This document shows, in pieces, positions 34,111-41,689 of a stretch of 41,934 bases of DNA. Position numbers and translations under genes: made by a program. Under the pieces are notes generated by a model, which worked only from the letters and a program-made list of their open reading frames with translations, was not told the DNA's origin and did not search any database. This stretch comes from Clostridiales bacterium (GTDB lineage: Bacteria; Bacillota; Clostridia; Lachnospirales; WQUN01): assembly GCA_031270945.1 (NCBI GenBank), contig JAISWZ010000079.1:1-41934 (forward strand), in the 5' to 3' direction. How positions within the stretch are numbered: the first letter of the stretch is position 1; each line of letters starts with the position of its first letter.

Positions 34111-35019
34111 GTGAAATCCCGCGCAAAACGCCTGGGGCTTAACAGCCTGACTTTTCCCAGGCGCATGTACCTGTTTGCCGCTCCAGCCCTGGCGCTGTTC
34201 CTGGTGTTCTGGGTTTTTCCGCTAATCCAGATGTTTTTCTACAGCTTCACAAACTTCAACGGCATCAACTTCAATTACGACTTTGTTGGACTAAAGAACT
34301 TCGTCAACATTTTCAAGGACGGAACCTTGGGAAACAGCATAAGAAACACATTGGTCTACACAATTGTCATGGTTGGAGCAAGCAACCTCCTGGGCCTTGC
34401 GATAGCGCTGGCGCTCAACAGCAACATAAGGCTGAAGACTCTCTTTCGCACCTGCTGCTATATCCCGGCGCTTTTTAGCGCCATCGTAGTCGGTTTTATC
34501 TGGTCTTACGTTTACATGCCTAGAAGCGGACTTCTTGTATCACTTATCACATTGGTGGGAGGAGACGCCAGCAAGCTGAATATCCTCGGAAACCACAAAG
34601 TGGCCTTATATGGCATAGCTCTGGTTGAAGTATGGAAAGGCTTTGGATCTACAATGATCATATACCTGGCTGGGCTTCAAACCCTTGATGAAAACCTGCT
34701 GGAAGCGGCGCGGATCGACGGATGCAACGAATGGCAGCTGATGAGGCTTGTGAAGCTTCCCCTTATCTCGGCTACCATCACCATAAACGTAATACTTAGC
34801 GCTATAGGAGGGCTGAAGGCTTTTGACTACGCGTTTATCATGACCAGTGGAGGCCCAGGGAAAGCTACCAACACCCTTATGTTTAACGTCTACAGGATCG
34901 CCTTCAATGAGCAGCTTATGGGAAAGGCAAGTGCCTTGTCTGTGATCTCATTTTTCTGTATAATAATAGTCACAGTCTTGATGCTGTACGTCATGAACAA
35001 GCGGGAGGTTGAGCTATGA
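34111..35019 (+). CDS. sugar ABC transporter permease, first subunit
   Basis: 302 residues from GTG 34111, chosen because AGAGAGGTG lies 7 nt upstream; the frame is open further left but that part overlaps the terminator hairpin and is not protein-like. Six membrane helices can be traced, beginning at about residue 20 (YLFAAPALALFLVFWVFPL). The cytoplasmic EAA loop that contacts the ATPase reads EAARIDGCNEWQLMRLVKLPL (about 207-227). This is the MalF/LplB-type CUT1 permease. The stop overlaps the start of the next permease by 4 nt (ATGA). No ATPase gene is in the operon, so a shared MsmX/UgpC-like ATPase encoded elsewhere is expected. Confidence 0.92.
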   Translation: MKSRAKRLGLNSLTFPRRMYLFAAPALALFLVFWVFPLIQMFFYSFTNFNGINFNYDFVGLKNFVNIFKDGTLGNSIRNTLVYTIVMVGASNLLGLAIALALNSNIRLKTLFRTCCYIPALFSAIVVGFIWSYVYMPRSGLLVSLITLVGGDASKLNILGNHKVALYGIALVEVWKGFGSTMIIYLAGLQTLDENLLEAARIDGCNEWQLMRLVKLPLISATITINVILSAIGGLKAFDYAFIMTSGGPGKATNTLMFNVYRIAFNEQLMGKASALSVISFFCIIIVTVLMLYVMNKREVEL

Positions 35020-35852
35020 GAAAATTTAGGCTCAAGCCCCAGAGCGTATTGCTGCATGCGTTTTTGCTGTGCTTTTGCGTTTTGATCATATACCCCTTGC
35101 TCATAGTGCTTTCAAGCTCCCTGCGTCCGCCTGGAAACATGGATTCACCGCTCCTGCTGTTCAACCAGTTCAGCTTTGCCAGCTACATCAGGGCCTTTGA
35201 GAAGATGCAGTATCCCAAGGCGCTCCTCAACAGCATCCTGACAAGCGGCGCTTCGGTCTTGGTTATAGTCCTGTTTTCATCCATGGCGGCATACCCAGTA
35301 TCTCGCATCAAGTCCAAAACCAGCCGTTTTTTGTACTACTTTTTTATCGCTGGCCTGATCGTCCCATCCCAGATGGTGGTTGTGCCTGTTGCGCAGATGA
35401 TAGGAAGGCTGTCCATTCCAAACAACCGGTTTACTCCAATGATAATGTTCATCACTTGCTCCTTGCCCTTTAGCACTTTCTTGTACGCAGGGTTCATGAA
35501 AAGCGTTCCCGTGGAGATCGAGGAATCAGCATACATAGACGGAGCTGGGCTTTGGACCCGGTTCGCCTGGTTTGTCCTTCCCCTGCTGAAGCCCGCTACT
35601 GTCTCTGTAGCCATAACCCAAGGCATGTGGATCTGGAACGACTACTTTTACCCTATGATTTTCGTCACAAGACGCGACCAGTTCAGCATCCCTGTTGTAA
35701 TGCTTCAGTTCTTGGGAGATCGAGAAAACCCGGCTCAATGGAACATTCTCTTTGCAGCTTGCGTTTTGTGCGCCCTTCCTCTAATCGCAGTGTTCGCCGT
35801 GATGCAAAAGCAATTTGTCACCGGCATAGCCGCTGGCGCAGTGAAAGGATAG
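35016..35852 (+). CDS. sugar ABC transporter permease, second subunit
   Basis: A 278-residue MalG/LplC-type CUT1 permease. Six helices are visible, starting with LLHAFLLCFCVLIIYPLLIV. The EAA loop is EIEESAYIDGAGLWTRFAWF (about 168-187), and the C-terminus QKQFVTGIAAGAVKG is the usual family ending. It is translationally coupled to the first permease by a 4-nt overlap. Its stop lies 2 nt before the start of the glycoside hydrolase gene, so uptake and hydrolysis are co-expressed. Confidence 0.93.
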   Translation: MRKFRLKPQSVLLHAFLLCFCVLIIYPLLIVLSSSLRPPGNMDSPLLLFNQFSFASYIRAFEKMQYPKALLNSILTSGASVLVIVLFSSMAAYPVSRIKSKTSRFLYYFFIAGLIVPSQMVVVPVAQMIGRLSIPNNRFTPMIMFITCSLPFSTFLYAGFMKSVPVEIEESAYIDGAGLWTRFAWFVLPLLKPATVSVAITQGMWIWNDYFYPMIFVTRRDQFSIPVVMLQFLGDRENPAQWNILFAACVLCALPLIAVFAVMQKQFVTGIAAGAVKG

Positions 35853-35854
35853 AT

Positions 35855-38002
35855 ATGACTACTATAGATCGAGAGTTCTTCAAAAACCCCACAACCGATC
35901 CAGCCTACAGCGTTTCAGGCTTTTGGTTTTGGAACGACCTTATCACTGATGAAAAAACCTCAGAGCAGTTGTCTATCATGAAGCGGATCCACGCGAACCA
36001 GCCCGTCCTTCATGCCCGTTCTGGCTTGGTTAACAAATATCTGAGCCCAGACTGGCTAGACCGGGTTTCTCACGCAATAAAAGATTGCGAAAAAAATGGG
36101 CAATCGATCTGGATCTATGATGAGCACAACTGGCCCAGCGGGAACTGCGGCTGGACTATCACATTAGAGGAAAAGTACAGGGAGCACTTCCTGCAGTTCT
36201 CCCAGCATCAATGCGAGGGCGGAAAACCGTTTCATCTAGATCTAAACAAAGAGTATATCGCGATCTCAGCTTTTGAAGAGAACGGCAAAGAGACAGAGCT
36301 TCTTTCTCTGGCAAACAAAGGCTCGATTGATTGCACGCCTCTCTCTGGCGCACAGATCATCGCTGTCTGGGTTGCTGTAGACGACTACGAGCCCACGGGA
36401 AAGCTTAGCGTAGACTACTTGAGCCATGAAGCCATAGGGGCTTTCATAAAGAGCACCCACGAGAAGTATAAAGAGAGATTTAGCGAAGCCTTCGGTTCTA
36501 TCATAAAAGGCTTCTTCATGGATGAAACCCGGTTTTGCAACGCGCTCCCCCTGGACTAAAACCCTGCCTGAAGAATTCTTGAAGCGCAAGCACTACGACA
36601 TTGAGCCCTATTTGCCCCTGCTTCAGCGCAGCGGTCCTGAGGCCTCGCTCTTTCGCTTTGATTACTACGATGTCATCTCTGACCTCTACGCGGAAGCTAC
36701 ATTCAAGCAGGTTTATGATTGGTGCGATTCACAGGGGCTTAAAACCATAGGTCACCTTCTTGGCGAGGAAACCCTTGCTGCCCAAACCTATTTTGGCGGA
36801 GACATGCTCAGAGCCTTTAAATATCTGCATATTCCTGCCCTTGATCATCTGGGTTGCGGCATTGGAAGCCTGAACGCCAAATTTGTGGCAAGCGCCAGCC
36901 ATCATTACGGCAAAGACAGAGTGGCCTGCGAGGCCTTCGGGGCTTCCGGCTGGAACGCAACCTATGAAGAAATGGTTCAGTGCTCCAACTGGCTGTTTCA
37001 GCAAGGCGTGAACATGATTATAATGCACGGGTTCTACTACTCAATCCGTGGAGAGCGGTACAACGATTTCCCTCCCTCTTACTTTTTCCAATGGAAGTAC
37101 TGGGACATGATGCAGGAGTATGTCCCCATGGCCAACCGAATGATGAATATGCTCAGCGGAGGGATAGCGGAGTGCGACATACTCGTGTACTCGCCTATTG
37201 AATCCTTCTGGGATCACTTCATTCCTGACTTGGATGTTAAAACTGGGTTCTGGGAAGAGGGGCCTTGGATCCAAGACAGCGTGGCCTCCGATATCGATAG
37301 GGACTTTCAGCTCCTATGCAGCCATCTCTCAGACGAAAACCTGGATTTCTCAATACTTGGCGCTGATGCCGTCATAAACTTCAAAGCGGAAAACGGGCTC
37401 TTGGCAAACCGGATCACAGGTGCCCAGTACAGCATACTGGTTCTCCCCTACGCAAATATCCTAACTGATGAAACAGCAAGGCTCTTGGGGATGACTTTAC
37501 AGCTTCAGGCGGACTTGTGATTGCCTTCGGCACCGAGCCCAGCATTATTGTGGCCAAAGACGGAAGCCACATGAGCGCTAAGTTGAAAGGCCCTGACAAA
37601 ACCCGGTTTGTCAAAGCGGAGACCATTTTTGATGTGGCCCTCCTGTGCCACGAAAGAATTTCGCCCAAATTTGCCATACTGTCCGGCCCAGATCGCATGC
37701 ATCACAGCCTGTCCAGCTATCCCCCACGGCTGATCGATCCTTACGTTCACACGAAAGAACAGCTTTCTGGCGTTGGCGTTACCCGGTATTTAAAGCAGGA
37801 CGCCCGGATATTCCACGTTTGCAACTACGACATGACGGATAGCGAAATCACTTTATGGATAAACAGCAGTCAAGCGCCAGAGATCTTCAACCCTGAAACC
37901 GGGGAGATATCGCAAGCGGCAGGGCATCCGAAAGACAATGGGTTTGCCCTGGATCTAGCCTTGCCGAAAAACCGGAGCATCTTTGTCACAGCTCCACTTT
38001 GA
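35855..38002 (+). pseudogene. glycoside hydrolase (GH106-like), disrupted by two frameshifts
   Basis: ATG 35855 is preceded by AAAGGAT. The intact product would be about 715 residues. The frame runs to 36559, continues one frame over from about 36549 to 37520, and returns to the first frame from about 37480 to 38002. The breaks fall at short homopolymers: CTCCCCCTGG near 36547, where one C too many interrupts NALPWTKTLPEE, and TTGGGGATGAC near 37489, where one G is missing before DDFTASGGLVIAFG. Removing one C and adding one G restores a single frame. Recognisable parts are FWFWNDLITDEKTSEQL, HARSGLVNKYLSPDWLD and WIYDEHNWPSGNCG, found in TIM-barrel hydrolases related to GH106 alpha-L-rhamnosidases. 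It would act in the cytoplasm on the imported oligosaccharide. This may be a true pseudogene or sequencing error. Confidence 0.75.
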
Positions 38003-38004
38003 GA

Positions 38005-38053
38005 GCATATCCCTAAATCAATTTCGGCTCCTTAACGGAATTTGGGTGTATGC
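38005..38053. repeat. short MITE-like element, copy B
   Basis: GCATATCCCTAAAT at the left and, inverted, ATTTGGGTGTATGC at the right, 49 bp in all. Read on the minus strand, it shares AATTCCGTTAAGG with the left arm of copy C (41438-41545), so it is a shortened and diverged member of the same family. It begins 2 nt after the hydrolase stop codon. Confidence 0.6.
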
Positions 38054-38068
38054 ACATAGGAGGCTTAA

Positions 38069-38806
38069 ATGGACATAGAGCATGTAAACCTGTCCCAAGG
38101 CAACGCCAACATAAATGGATTTGTTCAGCATCCATCGCCAGAACTCCGAAATATGGAAAAACGCCCTGCCATCCTTGTCTTTCCAGGAGGCGGATACTAT
38201 GGCTGCTCAGACCGAGAGGCTGAGCCTATTGCGCTGTCGTATATGGCGCATGGATATCAGGCTTTCGTTCTTCGCTATTCATGCGGAGAAACCGCCACTT
38301 TTGGAGAAGCGTTAGAGGATGCAGAATGGGCTCTTGAAACCATCAGAAGCAACTCGGATCATTGGCACTTGGATCCGAAACGTATCGCTTTAATCGGATT
38401 CTCTGCTGGAGGCCATTTGGCGGCGGCTCTTGCTACCATGAGCAAAGTCCGCCCGAACGCTCTCTTGCTAGGATATCCCTGCATCCTGAAATCCATCGAA
38501 GGAAAGCTGGCCTTTCCTGTTCCAGGACTTGAAAGCACAGTCGATGGCAATACTCCGCCTACTTTCTTGTTTGGCACAAGCACGGACGAGATAGTTGGGG
38601 TGGAGCATACGCTGTCCTTTGCCAACGCCCTGGCCGAAGCCAAGCTTGCCTTTGAGCTTCACATTTTCCACTCAGGAACACACGGACTGTCCCTAGCCAG
38701 CCAAGTCACTTCGGACGGAAGAGCCTCGTTTGTTGAAAACAGAGTGGCGTCTTGGTTTCTCCATTCGATAGATTGGCTGAATGCCGTGCTGGGGAGCGGC
38801 CTATAG
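38069..38806 (+). CDS. alpha/beta hydrolase, acetyl-esterase-like
   Basis: A 245-residue serine hydrolase. The oxyanion loop FPGGGYYGCSDRE (about 35-47), the nucleophile elbow GFSAGGHLAAAL (Ser near 113), an Asp in GTSTDEIVG (about 175) and His in SGTHGLSLA (about 204) give a complete catalytic triad. The wording matches the acetyl-xylan-esterase/BD-FAE group that removes acetyl groups from plant oligosaccharides. AGGAGG lies before ATG. It follows the glycoside hydrolase, so de-acetylation of the imported sugar is the likely role. A strong hairpin after the gene ends the operon. Confidence 0.85.
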   Translation: MDIEHVNLSQGNANINGFVQHPSPELRNMEKRPAILVFPGGGYYGCSDREAEPIALSYMAHGYQAFVLRYSCGETATFGEALEDAEWALETIRSNSDHWHLDPKRIALIGFSAGGHLAAALATMSKVRPNALLLGYPCILKSIEGKLAFPVPGLESTVDGNTPPTFLFGTSTDEIVGVEHTLSFANALAEAKLAFELHIFHSGTHGLSLASQVTSDGRASFVENRVASWFLHSIDWLNAVLGSGL

Positions 38807-38840
38807 CGCGCGAGAAAGGCTTGTTCTAGGAATGCTAATT

Positions 38841-38881
38841 AAGCCCAAAAACGACCAGGGTTTCTGGCCGTTTTTGGGCTT
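38841..38881 (+). terminator. terminator of the sugar operon
   Basis: AAGCCCAAAAACG (38841-38853) pairs with CGTTTTTGGGCTT (38869-38881), and inside CCAG pairs with CTGG. The stem is 13 bp or longer; only a weak T-run follows. Confidence 0.75.
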
Positions 38882-38941
38882 AGGTTTAATGCAAAATCGG
38901 CTGGCTGGAATCCAAGCCTTTGATCTATCCTCGATTCAACA

Positions 38942-39400
38942 CCCTTATTCCACCATGGAATTTAGGGGTCGCTTAACGCAACTCTATGTACGGCCTTGGG
39001 TGTCGCAATCCCCTTCCCCTGCTCATCGAAATGCGCAGACCACGCAATAAATTTTGAAGCAAGCACCAGAGGCGCGAATAGCTGTCCTTTCCTGAAGTGC
39101 ACGGCAAATCCGGATATTTCTTGTGCGCTATTACAGTATGGTTAACAATCCATGTTATAGTCAGTCATTCTCCCGGCCCGTCCTGAGTTTCTAGCCCAGA
39201 TCGAAGTATGCCCCCAATCCATGCCTGGGCTCTCCCTCCACTAATTCCCTTATTCCACCATGGAATTTAGAGGTGCTTAACGCAGTTCTATGTATGGCCT
39301 TGCGTGTTGCGAAACCCAGCCCCCGCTCTCCGAAGCACACGGCAAATCCGGGTATTCCCTGTGTGCTATTGCAGTATGATTAACAATATATGTGATAACC
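38942..39400. repeat. imperfect direct repeats, about 155 bp, one interrupted
   Basis: The unit beginning CCTTATTCCACCATGGAATT occurs at about 38943 and 39247. Its second half (GCACGGCAAATCCGG through CAGTATGRTTAACAAT) follows directly in the right copy (39334-39390) but lies about 75 bp further on in the left copy (39099-39150). No gene was recognised in this stretch; 39400-39580 also shows nothing clear. Confidence 0.7.
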
Positions 39401-39582
39401 ACCAACCTCCCTACTTTCTTTTTCCCCAGTTTGACGCCGGTCCTTGGGCGGGGGCAAGCGCTTAGATGCCTATTTTTCCTAACTAGGGACAACAGCGCCT
39501 TGGTTCAAACGGCGCTAAACTCAATCCAAAATCGGCTGATAGGCTGGCGCTCACAAATTTGAAAAAAAAATCATGCAGGGTG

Positions 39583-39611
39583 TTGACAAACGAAATGCGC
39601 TATGTCATAAT
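39583..39611 (+). promoter_or_regulatory. promoter 1 upstream of the FVTNSSS genes
   Basis: TTGACA (39583-39588), a 17-nt spacer and CATAAT (39606-39611). The spacer ends GCGCTATGT, close to the equivalent GCGTTGTGT in promoter 2. The distance to the first small gene is about 360 nt. Confidence 0.7.
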
Positions 39612-39647
39612 CAATAAGAAAGAACCTTTGTTCTAAATGCTGGGAAT

Positions 39648-39770
39648 ATGAAAGGCAACGATGGAGTAGAGCTGGATTTCAACGGGTTGTATAAGTCGAG
39701 TTTATTAATCAAGCTGCGTGCGTGCCTCATATTATTAGGCGCTTTGACCGGGCTAAAGCTTGACGAGTAG
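39648..39770 (+). CDS. possible 40-residue peptide
   Basis: ATG 39648 opens a 40-codon frame ending TAG 39770, with a hydrophobic second half (LLIKLRACLILLGALTGL). GGGA lies only 3-4 nt before ATG, so initiation would be weak. It follows promoter 1 by 37 nt. It may be a leader peptide or a chance frame; no homology was recognised. Confidence 0.22.
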   Translation: MKGNDGVELDFNGLYKSSLLIKLRACLILLGALTGLKLDE

Positions 39771-39815
39771 CGCGACTGCAAGACAAAGATTGGCGTTATG
39801 CCATAATAATCGTAT

Positions 39816-39844
39816 TTGACAAAATCTTCGCGTTGTGTCATAAT
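39816..39844 (+). promoter_or_regulatory. promoter 2 upstream of the FVTNSSS genes
   Basis: TTGACA (39816-39821), a 17-nt spacer and CATAAT (39839-39844), a duplicate of promoter 1 located 233 nt downstream of it. Both are followed by a leader containing GCGTGCGTGC. It lies about 128 nt before the first small gene. Confidence 0.75.
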
Positions 39845-39971
39845 TCAATTAGGTTAGCAAGACCGACCCAAGATCAAGATTTAAGGGCTAGGAAGAAACA
39901 TAATCTCAATTAATACCAAATCGCGTGCGTGCATCAAAGGAATGTAAATGATCTGATAAAGGAGCAACATC

Positions 39972-40286
39972 ATGAAAATCAGGATAGACTTTGTGACAAA
40001 CTCAAGCTCTGCGTCATTCTTCGTTGTATCAGAGAATGGCAAAGGGTTCCCTGATGACTTGAAGTTCAGGATCGGGGAGAGGGTTATAAGCCAAGTGTTG
40101 TGTTGCGATCCAATAAACGCAGAAAACGCGGAAACCCAAGATGACGGGAGCATATCATCGGAATGCACAATCGCGCTTTACGATGACATGCCAGAATATT
40201 TTATTGCTGGAGTGTGCGGAATTGTGGCAGAGGAGATCAACAAGACCGAAGGCTTTAGCGCTCAGTATGACGGGATTGGTTACTAG
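39972..40286 (+). CDS. small FVTNSSS-family protein 1
   Basis: A 104-residue protein starting MKIRIDFVTNSSSASFFV, with AAGGAG upstream of ATG. The first 17 residues match those of the two following genes almost exactly, while the rest (GKGFPDDLKFRIGERVISQVL and an acidic tail) is largely different. No signal peptide or membrane helix is present. I know this N-terminal signature from many uncharacterised small proteins of Bacillota, but no function. A conserved Ser/Thr-rich start with variable bodies suggests a tag for recognition, modification or processing. The kinase encoded 1.4 kb downstream is a possible partner, by position only. Confidence 0.75.
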   Translation: MKIRIDFVTNSSSASFFVVSENGKGFPDDLKFRIGERVISQVLCCDPINAENAETQDDGSISSECTIALYDDMPEYFIAGVCGIVAEEINKTEGFSAQYDGIGY

Positions 40287-40368
40287 GCGCGCTTGATAGA
40301 TAAATTCCTGAATTTATCATTCGTTAGGTAATCCAGCCTGAAAATGGGCGACCTTTGCTTAATCGCGA

Positions 40369-40431
40369 GCGCCTAGGGCATATCTGAGATTGTTATGGCT
40401 TTTAAGCCTTTTGGATTTGCCCTATAGGCGC
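40369..40431. promoter_or_regulatory. hairpin between FVTNSSS genes 1 and 2
   Basis: GCGCCTAGGGCA at the left pairs with TGCCCTATAGGCGC at the right (one bulge), and an inner hairpin GGCTTTTAAGCC sits in the loop. The internal GGGCATATC recalls the MITE-like family, but the ends differ, so membership is doubtful. It lies 23 nt before the next gene and may affect translation or mRNA stability. Confidence 0.6.
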
Positions 40432-40453
40432 AAGCTCCAGAAAGGATGGTTTG

Positions 40454-40813
40454 ATGAAAATACGCACTGATTTTGTTACGAACTCAAGCTCCACGGCATA
40501 CTTCATCTCTACAGTGAAAGACTTGGCAATCTCTGATGAGCTGAAGATGAAGATCGCTGATTACGTGATAGAGGCTTGCTTTGGAATTTCGAAAGACCTT
40601 GAAACCGTAGACGAGTTCGACACGTTCCTGGAAAAAGAGTTTTACCATAACCAAAAGGAGCCAGACAAAGACTGGTATAAGTTCGGGGTGCAAGAGCTGA
40701 AGAACGGGCGGGTTATCAAGTGCTGCAACGTTCCCTTTAACAGCGGCGTTATCGATACAATGCTGGAACTGTTCGTGAATGAGACGGGCGGAATTGAGTT
40801 CCACCAGCTTTGA
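40454..40813 (+). CDS. small FVTNSSS-family protein 2
   Basis: A 119-residue protein from ATG 40454, with AAAGGATG upstream (an in-frame TTG one codon earlier is unlikely). It starts MKIRTDFVTNSSSTAYFIS. Beyond the signature it resembles protein 3: KIADYVIEACF against VIADYAIDASL, a following acidic segment, and ELKNGRVIKCC against ELKKGRIVMQC. Proteins 2 and 3 thus share a full-length fold of about 120 residues, while protein 1 shares mainly the N-terminus. No membrane segment is present. Function unknown. Confidence 0.78.
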   Translation: MKIRTDFVTNSSSTAYFISTVKDLAISDELKMKIADYVIEACFGISKDLETVDEFDTFLEKEFYHNQKEPDKDWYKFGVQELKNGRVIKCCNVPFNSGVIDTMLELFVNETGGIEFHQL

Positions 40814-40894
40814 GCGAAAACATCTGCACTTTCCACTCAAGTTTACGCTTTCCCGCGAGCGAAAACAAAATGCGATTTCCGTCTGTTTTCGCTC
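40812..40894 (+). promoter_or_regulatory. competing hairpins between FVTNSSS genes 2 and 3
   Basis: GAGCGAAAACA occurs twice (40812-40822, overlapping the stop codon of gene 2, and 40857-40867), and its exact complement TGTTTTCGCTC lies at 40884-40894. Either left copy can pair with the right arm, giving an 11-bp stem with a 16-nt or 61-nt loop. No U-tract follows. Confidence 0.7.
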
Positions 40895-40941
40895 GTGAAT
40901 ATTTCGGAGCTCTTCAAGCTCTGACCGGAAAAGAGGGCCTT

Positions 40942-41331
40942 ATGAAGATCAGACTGGATTTTGTGACAAACTCAAGCTCTTCCTCCTTCTTCATTTCGTA
41001 TAAGCCTGGAGCTTTTTCAAGAATCTCGGCTAAAGTCAAGCATGTTATAGCGGACTACGCTATCGACGCGAGCCTTAGCGAGGGGGATACCTTTGAAACC
41101 GAAAAGGACTTGTGGGATTACTTCCTTGAAAACTATGGCGAGGAAGAGCGCAAGTATTTGGACGACGAAAACTACAGATGGTTCAGAGAAGCTTTGGCAG
41201 AGCTGAAGAAAGGGCGCATCGTCATGCAATGCTCCAAGGATTATGATGAATCATACGCACTTGTGGGCATAAGGGATATAGTTTTGGAAGCGACCAAATC
41301 ATATGCGTTCTGTGAGGAAAATGACCGTTAA
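40942..41331 (+). CDS. small FVTNSSS-family protein 3
   Basis: A 129-residue protein from ATG 40942, with AGAGGG 5 nt upstream. The frame is open 44 codons further left but that part covers the intergenic hairpins and lacks a ribosome binding site. It starts MKIRLDFVTNSSSSSFFIS. The body is acidic and probably helical: KHVIADYAIDASL, an EEERKYLDDENYRWF segment, then ALAELKKGRIVMQC. It is clearly paralogous to protein 2. The DNA of the first 35 nt is nearly identical in all three genes, which points to purifying selection or gene conversion at the signature. A strong terminator follows. Confidence 0.78.
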   Translation: MKIRLDFVTNSSSSSFFISYKPGAFSRISAKVKHVIADYAIDASLSEGDTFETEKDLWDYFLENYGEEERKYLDDENYRWFREALAELKKGRIVMQCSKDYDESYALVGIRDIVLEATKSYAFCEENDR

Positions 41332-41379
41332 TCCGATGCGAAAAAGTCCGGCATTGAAGCATCCGCCAGGTACACTTGC

Positions 41380-41413
41380 AAGCCCAGCTGAGTTTGTTTC
41401 AGCTGGGCTTTTT
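41380..41413 (+). terminator. terminator after the FVTNSSS genes
   Basis: AAGCCCAGCTGA (41380-41391) pairs perfectly with TCAGCTGGGCTT (41399-41410) around a 7-nt loop, followed by TTT. Confidence 0.92.
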
Positions 41414-41437
41414 GCATTCAGTCTAAAAGCAAAATGT

Positions 41438-41545
41438 CTTAGGGCATATCCCAAAATTCCGTTAAGGCGCAGAAAAATTCCTGGCGAATGCTTCAACGCC
41501 GGAATTTTTCAAGCCATGGAATTAATTTTGGGATATGCTCTTAAG
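41438..41545. mobile_element. MITE/REP-like hairpin element, copy C
   Basis: 108 bp. The left end is CTTAGGGCATATCCCAAAA, and the right end read inwards is CTTAAGAGCATATCCCAAAA. Inside, GAAAAATTCC pairs with GGAATTTTTC, and GGCG with CGCC. Architecture is the same as copy A (32227-32333), but the inner stem has a different sequence that still pairs. No transposase is encoded. Confidence 0.82.
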
Positions 41546-41554
41546 TCTTTGGTA

Positions 41555-41583
41555 TTTACTCCAAACCAAAAATGTGATATGAT
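41555..41583 (+). promoter_or_regulatory. possible promoter of the kinase gene
   Basis: TTTACT (41555-41560), a 17-nt spacer and TATGAT (41578-41583), about 105 nt before the start codon and just after MITE copy C. Confidence 0.5.
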
Positions 41584-41689
41584 TATTGGGAATAGAGTTC
41601 AGATTGGTTGCATTTTATTAAAACTGCAACAGGCAATCATGAAGCGCTTAAATATCGTTTGTATCTCGCAACCAGAAAGGGGAGCTTTT

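Noticed and set aside
35552..35854. Leftward extension of the glycoside hydrolase frame into the permease gene
   Set aside because: The permease frame carries the EAA motif here; ATG 35855 with AAAGGAT is the natural start.
40810..40941. 44-codon N-terminal extension of the third FVTNSSS protein
   Set aside because: It covers intergenic hairpins, and the family signature begins exactly at ATG 40942, as in the two paralogues.
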